Positions 1-5,679 of a DNA stretch of 6,261 bases are shown here, in pieces. The position numbers and the translations under genes were made by a program. Numbering within the stretch: the stretch's first letter is position 1; each line of letters starts with the position of its first letter. Where the stretch lies: contig SLBE01000146.1 of NCBI GenBank assembly GCA_007126465.1, positions 1 through 6,261 of the forward strand, read 5' to 3'. This DNA comes from Syntrophomonadaceae bacterium (GTDB lineage: Bacteria > Bacillota > Dethiobacteria > DTU022). Below the pieces are notes generated by a model. It saw nothing but the letters and a program-made list of their open reading frames with translations. It ran no database searches and was not told where the DNA came from.

Positions 1-6
1 AATTAA

Positions 7-81
7 CTCTGACACCATTTTCACTTAGATAGTTAAGGATTGAATAAGTTGAAAATGTCTCTGACACCTTTTCAACTTATT
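7..81. repeat. Paired direct repeat with hairpin, REP-like
   Basis: Two imperfect copies of a roughly 21-bp unit lie 52 bp apart. Both begin CTCTGACACC (7-16 and 59-68) and continue into a T-rich stretch ending in ACTTA (23-27 and 75-79). The second copy is part of a perfect 13-bp inverted repeat: AATAAGTTGAAAA at 43-55 faces TTTTCAACTTATT at 69-81, with a 13-nt loop that can itself pair TGTC (56-59) with GACA (63-66). The hairpin starts about 14 nt past the stop codon of the HAD gene but has no T-run after it on that strand, so it is not a typical intrinsic terminator. Size and form fit a REP-like intergenic repeat or the end of a small mobile element. The left part may continue outside the window. 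The repeats are directly visible; the class is inference. Confidence 0.6.
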
Positions 82-94
82 TTACAGGGTTATT

Positions 95-748
95 TTAGTT
101 CAGCAGCAATATCTGCAGTTCTGGGACGGATGCTGCTATCATTGTGGAGCCGGCTTCTTGCAATTCCTGCAAAGATCCGTAACCGTAGGTGACTCCGATT
201 GCATCTATATTCCAGGCCCTGGCGCCTATAATGTCGTGTTTACGGTCTCCAATCATAGTGGCTTCTTTTGCCTTAAGCCCATCATTTCCCTCAAGTACTT
301 GTGCTATTACTTCCCTTTTCTCCACCCTGGTTCCGTCAAGGTTGCTGCCGGCTATAGTGGTAAAGTAATGATCAAGATTAAAGTAGCTGAGAATTTTTTC
401 TGCAAAAATAGTAGGTTTTGAAGTGGCCAGGTAAATCTTTTTGCCGTTTCGGTAAAGGTTATCCAGTAATTCTGGAATATCCGGGTAAACCTTATTTTCA
501 TATATCCCGGTATCGCGGTAGTAATCGCGGTAATATTCGACAGCCCGGTGAGCTTCAACTGGACTGAAACCGTAAACTTCGATAAATGAATGGTGCAGGG
601 GTGGCCCGATAAAAGACCGCAACTCTTCCAGCGTGGCATCTATATTGTATTGTTTTAAAGCATGTTGAACAGACCTTGTTACCCCTTCGGCAGAGTCGGT
701 CAGGGTTCCGTCGAGATCAAATAATATGTGGTTGTATTTTTTTTTCAT
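95..748 (-). CDS. HAD-superfamily hydrolase, phosphoglycolate phosphatase-like (217 aa)
   Basis: A cytosolic phosphatase of HAD subfamily IA, the group holding Gph and PpaX. All four HAD motifs are present: FDLDGTLTD with nucleophile D11 and acid/base D13, T109-S110 in YLATSKP, K144 in the RVEK segment, and MIGDRKHD with acidic residues D168 and D172. Residues 15-90 form the expected helical C1 cap. Length is normal for the family. The open frame runs upstream to 1012, but that extension is low-complexity, overlaps the PilZ gene and matches no HAD N-terminus. The ATG at 748 places motif I at residue 10 and has AAGGAG (761-766) 12 nt upstream, a slightly long spacing. Codons 2-4 form a run of nine A. 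The substrate cannot be read from the sequence; phosphoglycolate, pyrophosphate or a nucleotide are all possible. It is transcribed alone, divergently from the PilZ gene. Confidence 0.92.
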   Translation of the reverse strand: MKKKYNHILFDLDGTLTDSAEGVTRSVQHALKQYNIDATLEELRSFIGPPLHHSFIEVYGFSPVEAHRAVEYYRDYYRDTGIYENKVYPDIPELLDNLYRNGKKIYLATSKPTIFAEKILSYFNLDHYFTTIAGSNLDGTRVEKREVIAQVLEGNDGLKAKEATMIGDRKHDIIGARAWNIDAIGVTYGYGSLQELQEAGSTMIAASVPELQILLLN

Positions 749-784
749 CAGGCTGCTGTGCTCCTTAAACGAGATATTTCTTAT

Positions 785-813
785 ATTGTATCTGCACGGC
801 CTTTTTACTACAA
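785..813 (-). promoter_or_regulatory. Candidate sigma-A promoter for the HAD gene
   Basis: On the minus strand a -35-like TTGTAG (808-813) is followed after exactly 17 bp by TACAAT (785-790), which matches five of six bases of the -10 consensus. The -35 keeps only the TTG. Transcription would start near 778, giving a leader of about 30 nt that still contains the AAGGAG ribosome binding site at 761-766. Position and spacing support it; it is not proven. Confidence 0.5.
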
Positions 814-856
814 CCTGCTTATAATAATAAATAGGCATATTTATTTTACAAGCAGG
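814..856. repeat. 43-bp imperfect palindrome between divergent genes
   Basis: CCTGCTT (814-820) is matched by AAGCAGG (850-856), and the inner AATAAATA (826-833) is matched by TATTTATT (838-845) around the centre GGCA. The arms differ by one bulged base and a few A/T mismatches. The left arm contains a perfect TATAAT (820-825), but no acceptable -35 lies 16-18 bp before it. The element sits between the HAD promoter and the PilZ ribosome binding site, so it could be an operator serving both genes or a hairpin in the PilZ leader. No known regulator site is recognised. Confidence 0.5.
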
Positions 857-916
857 AATTATAGACTGCCGTGGAGAAAATTTAACTACTATTATTATAT
901 TGTGGAGGTTGCCCCT

Positions 917-1612
917 ATGCAGGATATGGAAATGATTGAAAAAATATTTGCCCCCGGTAAAAAGGTCCTGGTAGAATGTATAGATAATCAGATGAATGTT
1001 AATAATTACCAAACCATTGTAGAGGATCTGGAAGGTGCATACCTCGTCCTGCAGGCTCCTATAATTAACGGCAAACCGGCTTCGTTCCAGGAAAGCCAGG
1101 AGTTAACCCTGCGCCGCATAGAGCAGCAAGAGCAGGAGGCATATGTGACAAATGTTTTTGTTATTGATGTTCGCCAGGATAAAATTCCGCTCCTGGTTTG
1201 CAGCAAACCTAAGAAGATTGATAGGACATCTTTAAGAAGGTTCACGCGGTTTGGCGTAAATTTACCCTTTACCTACAAGTTAGAGAAGGATGACTTGAAC
1301 CTCACCGGTAGAATAAATGATCTGTCTTTAAGTGGTTGTTATGCCCTGGTTAACTCGGATGACCGCCTTAAAGCCGGTTCAGTTCTGGATATTATAATTG
1401 CCATGCCGGGTGAAGGTTCAGCTTTAAATATAAAAGCCAGGGTAATCAGGGTAGATGACCCTGCAGAAAATGAAGAATCATTAACCGGCCTGGCCCTGGA
1501 TTATGAATCGCTATCAGATCTAGAACGGGAAACCCTTTACTATTTTATTTTCCAGCTCCAGTTAACCTGCGACAGCATTCTCGGCTCCGGCATGGAACTG
1601 CCAGACGAGTAG
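917..1612 (+). CDS. YcgR-like flagellar brake / PilZ domain c-di-GMP receptor (231 aa)
   Basis: A cytosolic two-domain protein. Residues 1-100 resemble the N-terminal YcgR domain (a beta-rich module beginning around FAPGKKVLVE). Residues 105-220 are a PilZ domain with both c-di-GMP signatures intact: RxxxR at R107-R111 and DxSxxG at D135-S137-G140. In the YcgR/YpfA family, binding of c-di-GMP changes contact with the flagellar motor or other partners and slows motility; whether that is the role here is inference, since no flagellar gene is in the window. The frame is open from 728, but the ATG at 917 is chosen because GGAGG (904-908) sits 8 nt ahead and upstream sequence would overlap the HAD gene and its promoter. 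The gene ends 6 bp from the convergent deacetylase gene with no terminator between them. Confidence 0.9.
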   Translation: MQDMEMIEKIFAPGKKVLVECIDNQMNVNNYQTIVEDLEGAYLVLQAPIINGKPASFQESQELTLRRIEQQEQEAYVTNVFVIDVRQDKIPLLVCSKPKKIDRTSLRRFTRFGVNLPFTYKLEKDDLNLTGRINDLSLSGCYALVNSDDRLKAGSVLDIIIAMPGEGSALNIKARVIRVDDPAENEESLTGLALDYESLSDLERETLYYFIFQLQLTCDSILGSGMELPDE

Positions 1613-1618
1613 ATCGCA

Positions 1619-2380
1619 TTAGCACTGCCAGGTTTCTTCAAAGATATGCAGGTGAGTGACTGTAAGCACTTTAAAAGCTTCCACTAGCCTGCAGTTTTCT
1701 TTTTCTGCCTGCTCTTCCGATCTTGCTGTAAGGTATTCTTTTAGTTTTTCTCCTTTTTCGCCGGAAAATTGGCTATTGTGACAGTCAATTGCAGCCAGCT
1801 TAATTTCCCAGGTATCAGAAGCATCGATCAGGGTGTTGGGATAAGCAGTATAGTAAAAGGCGATCATTTCAATGCTATGCGGCATCACCCCTTTCTGCAG
1901 GTCATCCGGACAGAATTGAGGCATCCCCGATAAGAGGCAGGCTTCAGCGGCAGCCAGGCCGGTGCGATTGTGGTCGGAATGGGCCTCATAGGGCAGCCAT
2001 GGGTCGCATACCATAACAGCGTCAGGTTTGAGGCTGCGAATCGTCCCGGTTATATCTGCCCTGATTTTTTCATACGGCAGGTTGCCCCCATCAGCATAAT
2101 CCAACCAGATCAGCTTTTTTACGCCCAGCAGTTTAGCTGAGTTTTCTGTTTCTGCTTTTCTGGTCCTGGCGATTTCACCAGGCTTGTCTGATGGTTGATA
2201 AGTGCCGGCAGAGCCATCGGTAATGGTCAGGGCAGTTACCTGCTTGCCCGATCTGGACAACCTGGCAATAGTTGCCCCGGCGCCAATTTCCATATCATCA
2301 GGATGAGGTTGGATGCAGAGGATGTTTTCTGCAGATAATAGTTCAGGAACAGGCAGGAAGTTACAGATCCGTGGTTTCAT
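1619..2380 (-). CDS. PIG-L / LmbE family zinc-dependent deacetylase (253 aa)
   Basis: Members of this family remove the acetyl group from N-acetylglucosamine-like substrates, for example MshB in mycothiol and BshB in bacillithiol synthesis. The signature HPDDxE lies at residues 26-31, giving predicted zinc ligands H26 and D29 and catalytic base D28. TDGSAGT (54-60) and the second metal motif AHSDH (133-137, ligand H137) follow in the usual order. The short leader before the first strand and the overall size are normal. The start at 2380 has GGGGAG ending 7 nt upstream. The substrate is unknown: no bacillithiol partner gene (bshA or bshC) is in view, so a bshB label is not justified. It is divergent from the ADP-ribosylglycohydrolase gene, with 190 bp between them, and convergent with the PilZ gene. 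The protein is likely cytosolic, since no signal peptide is seen. Confidence 0.9.
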   Translation of the reverse strand: MKPRICNFLPVPELLSAENILCIQPHPDDMEIGAGATIARLSRSGKQVTALTITDGSAGTYQPSDKPGEIARTRKAETENSAKLLGVKKLIWLDYADGGNLPYEKIRADITGTIRSLKPDAVMVCDPWLPYEAHSDHNRTGLAAAEACLLSGMPQFCPDDLQKGVMPHSIEMIAFYYTAYPNTLIDASDTWEIKLAAIDCHNSQFSGEKGEKLKEYLTARSEEQAEKENCRLVEAFKVLTVTHLHIFEETWQC

Positions 2381-2411
2381 TTTTCATCTCCCCGGTATTA
2401 ATTTTTGCTAA

Positions 2412-2430
2412 ATGATTAATTCATGATTAA
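2412..2430. promoter_or_regulatory. Short direct repeat in the divergent control region
   Basis: ATGATTAA occurs twice, at 2412-2419 and 2423-2430, with an 11-bp period, close to one helical turn. The repeat sits 32 bp upstream of the deacetylase start. This geometry is compatible with a protein binding two half-sites on one face of the DNA, but the sequence is AT-rich and chance is possible. No regulator family is recognised. Confidence 0.25.
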
Positions 2431-2511
2431 GGGGAGAAATCCTTTTTGTGCATAACAGTGCAGTTGTCCCCGGCAGGTAATAATGAAACCATGTAGAAAT
2501 AATATTATCAA

Positions 2512-2541
2512 TTGAGTGGTCAGAAGAATCTGAACTACATT
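2512..2541 (+). promoter_or_regulatory. Candidate promoter of the ADP-ribosylglycohydrolase gene with an operator-like palindrome
   Basis: TTGAGT (2512-2517) and TACATT (2536-2541) are separated by 18 bp, each matching four of six consensus bases. Transcription would start near 2549, leaving a leader of about 22 nt that includes the AGGGGGG ribosome binding site (2559-2565). The spacer holds an inverted repeat, TCAGA (2520-2524) and TCTGA (2529-2533) separated by AGAA, in the place where a repressor would block the polymerase. The promoter strength looks modest; both calls are inference. Confidence 0.35.
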
Positions 2542-2570
2542 TAGGCTGTCTGTTTAGCAGGGGGGATTTT

Positions 2571-3518
2571 ATGAATACTAAAAGCAGGGGATGTCTGTTG
2601 GGTGCTGCTGTCGGCGATGCTCTTGGTGCGCCGGTAGAATTTTTAACCCTGGATCAAATCAGAGATAAATATGGAGAAAAGGGAATTGAAAATTTTGATG
2701 CCATGAAAGGGCTTAAGCCGGGAGCTTATACAGATGATACTCAAATGACCCTGGCAACGGCAGTTGGCTGTATCAGGCACCGTCAGACTTGTAAGGACGG
2801 TAAAAAATGTGATTTTAAAACGGTGGTCTACCAGGAATATCTCGAATGGTACGAGATGCAGAAAAGCCCCGAAAACAGAAGATCACCCGGCAATACCTGC
2901 CTGGGTGCTTTGGGCAGCGGGAAAATGGGTACCGTTGATAAGAGAATAAATGACAGCAAAGGTTGCGGCGGGGTAATGCGCACAGCTCCAGCAGGCATAG
3001 CTTATCTACCCGGTGAAGCGTTTCAATACGGAGTGGAAGCTGCGGCGATTACCCACGGCCATCCGTCCGGTTTTTTACCGGCAGGGTTCCTGGCAGAATT
3101 GATTGCCGGGGTTTTTGATGGGGTAGAGTTGGAAGATGCGGTTGATCAATGTTCAGATCTGCTAAAAAAACAGCCCGGCCATGAGGAAACTCTTGATAAA
3201 GTTAACCTGGCCCGTGAATTGTCAGGGAAGGGCAACCCCTCAGAAACAGCAATACCGCTGATTGGTGAGGGGTGGGTAGGGCATGAAGCCCTGGCCATAG
3301 CCCTGTATTGCTGTTTAACTTTTCAGGCTGACTGGCTAAAAGCGGTGCTTGCTGCTGTTAATATTACCGGTGACAGTGACTCCACCGGTTCGGTTACAGG
3401 GGCAGTGCTTGGGACAATGCATGGAGAGCGTGCCATTCCCGGTAAGCTGGTTGACAATGTTGAAAATAAAGGTTTAATCATCAAAATTGCTGAAGATCTT
3501 TTCAAAGTGAGAAAATAA
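2571..3518 (+). CDS. ADP-ribosylglycohydrolase family protein, ARH/DraG-like (315 aa)
   Basis: The ARH/DraG family hydrolyses the glycosidic bond between ADP-ribose and a protein, nucleic acid or small molecule, using two metal ions in a helical fold. All metal-binding signatures are present: GDALGAP (15-21), the T54-D55-D56 ligand set in YTDDTQM, KGCGGVMR (130-137), HGHPSG (162-167), and the C-terminal GDSDSTG with D268, D270 and T272. The enzyme therefore looks active and is full length for the family. The start is supported by a strong AGGGGGG (2559-2565). No signal peptide is seen, so it acts in the cytosol. No ADP-ribosyltransferase, nitrogenase gene or toxin is in the window, so a draG name or a toxin-antitoxin role cannot be supported. 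The real substrate may be a protein modification or a free ADP-ribosyl metabolite. No convincing terminator follows; the lipoprotein gene begins 101 bp later. Confidence 0.93.
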   Translation: MNTKSRGCLLGAAVGDALGAPVEFLTLDQIRDKYGEKGIENFDAMKGLKPGAYTDDTQMTLATAVGCIRHRQTCKDGKKCDFKTVVYQEYLEWYEMQKSPENRRSPGNTCLGALGSGKMGTVDKRINDSKGCGGVMRTAPAGIAYLPGEAFQYGVEAAAITHGHPSGFLPAGFLAELIAGVFDGVELEDAVDQCSDLLKKQPGHEETLDKVNLARELSGKGNPSETAIPLIGEGWVGHEALAIALYCCLTFQADWLKAVLAAVNITGDSDSTGSVTGAVLGTMHGERAIPGKLVDNVENKGLIIKIAEDLFKVRK

Positions 3519-3540
3519 AATTATAGCTTAGCATTAGAGC

Positions 3541-3569
3541 TTGTATTTTATAGTAATTACTGGTAAGTT
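3541..3569 (+). promoter_or_regulatory. Weak candidate promoter ahead of the lipoprotein gene
   Basis: TTGTAT (3541-3546) and TAAGTT (3564-3569) are 17 bp apart, and TGG directly before the second hexamer resembles an extended -10. Each hexamer matches only three of six bases. Start of transcription would be near 3576 with a leader of about 44 nt. Readthrough from the upstream ADP-ribosylglycohydrolase gene is an alternative, since no clear terminator separates them. Confidence 0.25.
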
Positions 3570-3619
3570 TATAGACAGGGTATTAAACCTTTTTATATAA
3601 ACAGGAAGGAGTTTTTGCC

Positions 3620-4261
3620 ATGAGAAGAATACTACTGTATACATTGATTATAATGATTATAAGCTTGCTGCTGGTTTCAGGTTGTGACCTGCTGGGAGGT
3701 GCAGAAGAGGATCCTGTACCTGAAGAAGAAGAGGTAAGGGTAGATCCTGATAATCCCGAAGGGGTCGTGCATGACTTTGTTGATGCTATCAGGGATCTTG
3801 ACCTGGACAGGGCGGAAGAGCTGGTTTCCAGTGATTACCTGGATGAATTTGAAGAAGATTTTGCTGAAATAAAGCAGGTTCTTGCCGAAGATACCCCGGA
3901 AGCGTTAATGCTGCAGCAAATGTTCGATGTTATCTTTGATAACTTTGAACTAAATGTGACAGGCCATACACTTGAAGGCGATGAAGCTACAGTTCATACC
4001 ATAAACACTCACCCTGATCCGGAAATGCTGACTGATAAGCTGATGGAAAGATTTTTCGAAATCATGTTCAGCGGTGAAGTCGATATGGAGAATATCACTG
4101 AAGAAGAAGGTATGGAGTTAATGATTGAAGTCTTTCGTGATGTTTACCCTGAGATCGATAAGGTTACCACAGAAGTAGATGTGCCGATGGTGAAGGAAGA
4201 CGGTCAGTGGAAAATTGCCGGAGAGGTAATTTCTGATTATACAATAGACCTGGATATGTAA
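3620..4261 (+). CDS. Acidic secreted lipoprotein, possible NTF2-like domain (213 aa)
   Basis: The N-terminus is a lipoprotein signal peptide: MRR, a hydrophobic stretch at residues 4-19, then the lipobox VSGC with C22 as the lipidated cysteine. The mature protein would be anchored on the outside of the cytoplasmic membrane. About 58 of 192 mature residues are Asp or Glu against roughly ten Lys or Arg, with an acidic linker at residues 29-46 after the anchor. The body starts with a helix (NPEGVVHDFVDAIRDLDLDR, 45-64) and ends with a strand pair around VKEDGQWKI (191-199). That pattern is common in NTF2-like/DUF4878-type extracytoplasmic proteins, but the assignment is by eye. No catalytic motif is seen; the function is unknown. 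The start is set by AGGAAGGAG (3603-3611), 8 nt upstream. The bidirectional terminator at 4297-4343 follows. Confidence 0.85.
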   Translation: MRRILLYTLIIMIISLLLVSGCDLLGGAEEDPVPEEEEVRVDPDNPEGVVHDFVDAIRDLDLDRAEELVSSDYLDEFEEDFAEIKQVLAEDTPEALMLQQMFDVIFDNFELNVTGHTLEGDEATVHTINTHPDPEMLTDKLMERFFEIMFSGEVDMENITEEEGMELMIEVFRDVYPEIDKVTTEVDVPMVKEDGQWKIAGEVISDYTIDLDM

Positions 4262-4296
4262 CTGTCCTGTTTTTCTACTTAAAAGTGATTAATTAA

Positions 4297-4343
4297 AAAC
4301 CGAGCCTGTCCTTTGGGTTAAATAACCCGGGCAGGCTCGGTTT
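4297..4343. terminator. Bidirectional intrinsic terminator
   Basis: Fifteen-base arms at 4297-4311 and 4329-4343 pair completely, with one G-T wobble, and enclose a second perfect 6-bp hairpin, GGGTTA/TAACCC (4315-4328). The GC-rich core is flanked by A-runs on the left (4295-4299) and TTTATATT on the right. On the minus strand the stem is followed by TTTTT. It ends both the lipoprotein transcript (+) and the PurL-like transcript (-), which converge here 88 bp apart. Confidence 0.9.
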
Positions 4344-4349
4344 ATATTG

Positions 4350-5453
4350 TTAGCTTTCATATTCGGCTGTTAACTCTGCCGGTGGTTGGTGGGGGATGCG
4401 CGCTATTTCTTTATCACCGAAAGTAAATACTGCTTCTTTGCCATCGGTTATTTCGCCAATATCGGCAGCGCTAACCCCTTTTGCTTCTGCAGCCTTTATT
4501 ATTTCTTCAGCATCAGCGGGGTTTACCTGGAAGAGCATCCTGGCCTGTGTTTCACAGATCAAGATTTCCTCCGGGGTCAGACTGTCGGTTTTAACCGGGG
4601 CTTTCTGCAGGTCGATTTTCGCCCCCAGGCCTCCAAAGCGGACTGATTCGCTTACCGCGGCGCCAATGCCTGCTGCCCCTAAGTCTGAGCAGGCGTTAAT
4701 TTTATTTGTTTTTATGGCTTCCAGGGCAGCTTCCATGGTCGCTTTTTCTTCATCAAACAAAGCTAAAGCAGGGCGCATCGTATCGACTAAGCCTGCCCGG
4801 TAGAGGGTATCATTGCCATCATTATCAGTTTTGCCAAAGATGATAATCCGGTCACCGGGATTTTTTGCCGGTTTAGTCAGCGGTTTTTCAACGACCATAC
4901 GTCCGATCACCGCTGCGACTACTGCTGGGACAATATCGCTAAAAGAGGTCGAAAGGCCTCCCCCGACGACAAAAACTTCCATTTTTTCGCACATATCGTG
5001 GATACCCCTGACGATTAGATTAATGCGATCGCCGCTGGTCATGACTTCACAGTTTCCGCAGGTACATTTTCCTTCGAAACCGCAGGGGCCGACAATTACT
5101 TCTTCATCGAGGGAACGGGTTCCAATAAAGTCTAGTAAAAAGAGCGGGCGACCACCCATGGCAACTACATCTCGCATGGCCCCGCCTGCTCCTGTTGCAG
5201 CGCTATCGTAAGGCCTTGGCACACAGGGGGAGCAATGGCTTTCCATCTTGGCTACAACCAGGCCTTCATCATCAGGCATTTTAAAAACAGCAGCATCGTC
5301 ATTCGCATCAGGCCCGATTAGCAGGCTGCCGGGCGATACTTTCCCCACGGCATCATTTAGCTTTTTAAACACCCCAAAATCGATAGCTTTATCGATATTA
5401 TGATGCAGGTGGATAAATAAGCCGTGCATCAGGGCTTTTTCAACAGTATTCAT
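4350..5453 (-). CDS. AIR synthase-related protein, single PurL-like unit with added cysteine motifs (367 aa)
   Basis: The chain corresponds to one half of PurL (PurM-type N- and C-domains). PurL-like landmarks in order are DDAAVF (52-57), KMESH (69-73), AATGAGGAMRD (85-95), AMGGRP (98-103), VGGGLS (163-168), SDLGAAGIG (256-264) and the TPEEILICETQARML segment (293-307). ATP-dependent phosphotransfer is the common theme of the superfamily (PurM, PurL, ThiL, HypE, SelD). It is not PurL itself: the second half and the glutaminase are missing, and no purine gene is nearby. Unusual cysteines are C74 and C77 (CxxC directly after the ESH motif, where PurL has NHPS) and C124, C130, C132, C135 (CxxxxxCxCxxC) in an insertion before GDRINLIVRGIHD. 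These suggest bound metal or sulfur/selenium chemistry, which is inference. The ATG at 5453 has GGGAGGGG (5462-5469) 8 nt upstream. The substrate is unknown. Confidence 0.85.
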   Translation of the reverse strand: MNTVEKALMHGLFIHLHHNIDKAIDFGVFKKLNDAVGKVSPGSLLIGPDANDDAAVFKMPDDEGLVVAKMESHCSPCVPRPYDSAATGAGGAMRDVVAMGGRPLFLLDFIGTRSLDEEVIVGPCGFEGKCTCGNCEVMTSGDRINLIVRGIHDMCEKMEVFVVGGGLSTSFSDIVPAVVAAVIGRMVVEKPLTKPAKNPGDRIIIFGKTDNDGNDTLYRAGLVDTMRPALALFDEEKATMEAALEAIKTNKINACSDLGAAGIGAAVSESVRFGGLGAKIDLQKAPVKTDSLTPEEILICETQARMLFQVNPADAEEIIKAAEAKGVSAADIGEITDGKEAVFTFGDKEIARIPHQPPAELTAEYES

Positions 5454-5551
5454 AAATATAACCCCTCCCGTATTATAGATAACATTTTTTAGCTTCTTAC
5501 CATTTTACTTTCTTTCTTATAATATACGACTGATCTCTAAGCTTTCCTGTC

Positions 5552-5617
5552 TGCCCTAAAAAAATGAATTGCTTATTAAGCAACGAAGAGATGCTCACTT
5601 CGCTTCTGTTTGGGGCA
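5552..5617 (+). promoter_or_regulatory. Possible folded RNA leader (three helices)
   Basis: Three helices can form in a 66-nt stretch. The closing helix pairs 5552-5560 (TGCCCTAAA) with 5609-5617 (TTTGGGGCA), nine pairs with one U-G wobble. Inside it lie the perfect inverted repeat 5569-5583 (TTGCTTA, T, TAAGCAA) and, directly next to it, a 5-bp hairpin CGAAG/CTTCG at 5584-5602. The wobble becomes an A-C mismatch in the opposite strand, which favours + strand RNA. A perfect TATAAT at 5518-5523 could start such a transcript, giving a leader of about 150 nt ahead of the aminotransferase gene, but its -35 is poor. No known riboswitch class or T-box motif is recognised. The 5569-5583 palindrome alone could instead be a DNA operator. 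Confidence 0.3.
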
Positions 5618-5638
5618 TTATGGGTTAATGTGTTAAAC

Positions 5639-5644
5639 TATAAT
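5639..5644 (+). promoter_or_regulatory. Candidate -10 element of the aminotransferase gene
   Basis: A perfect TATAAT lies 36 bp before the proposed start codon, which would place transcription initiation near 5651 with a short leader. No -35 hexamer with acceptable spacing was found; the bases 17 bp upstream read CATTAT. It competes with the other perfect TATAAT at 5518-5523 as the source of the transcript. Confidence 0.3.
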
Positions 5645-5679
5645 CAGTTGGAATTGACGGTTAATCTTTTGAAAAGGGG

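Noticed and set aside
158..639. Open frames at 158-421 (+) and 352-639 (-) within the HAD gene
   Set aside because: They lie in other frames over a gene with all catalytic motifs, and no ribosome binding site supports them.
728..916. Upstream extension of the PilZ reading frame from 728
   Set aside because: It overlaps the HAD start and promoter, and a strong GGAGG lies right before the ATG at 917.
749..1012. Upstream extension of the HAD reading frame to an ATG at 1012
   Set aside because: It overlaps the divergent PilZ start, is rich in Tyr, Ile and Asn without a domain, and HAD motif I belongs about 10 residues from the N-terminus, matching the ATG at 748.
2571..3518. DarTG-like toxin-antitoxin or nitrogenase DraT/DraG system
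   Set aside because: No ADP-ribosyltransferase, toxin or nitrogenase gene is adjacent; the neighbours are a deacetylase and a lipoprotein.
3517..3549. Weak hairpin after the ADP-ribosylglycohydrolase gene
   Set aside because: The arms pair only as AAAAT/ATTTT and AGCT/AGCT with a 3-nt internal loop and a 9-nt loop; it is too weak to call a terminator.
3572..3601. TAGACA and TATAAA with 18-bp spacing before the lipoprotein gene
   Set aside because: The hexamers match well, but the start would fall at about 3608, removing much of the AGGAAGGAG site.
4386..5211. Open frames on the + strand opposite the PurL-like gene
   Set aside because: Their products have no domain and low-complexity Ser/Ala/Pro composition; they mirror a well-supported gene on the other strand.
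4350..5453. Calling the PurL-like gene purL or selD
   Set aside because: It has only one PurL half without glutaminase, no purine neighbours, and lacks a recognisable SelD N-terminal Cys/Sec loop.
5472..5477. Perfect TATAAT on the minus strand before the PurL-like gene
   Set aside because: Transcription from it would start near 5465, inside the ribosome binding site at 5462-5469, and the -35 match is poor.
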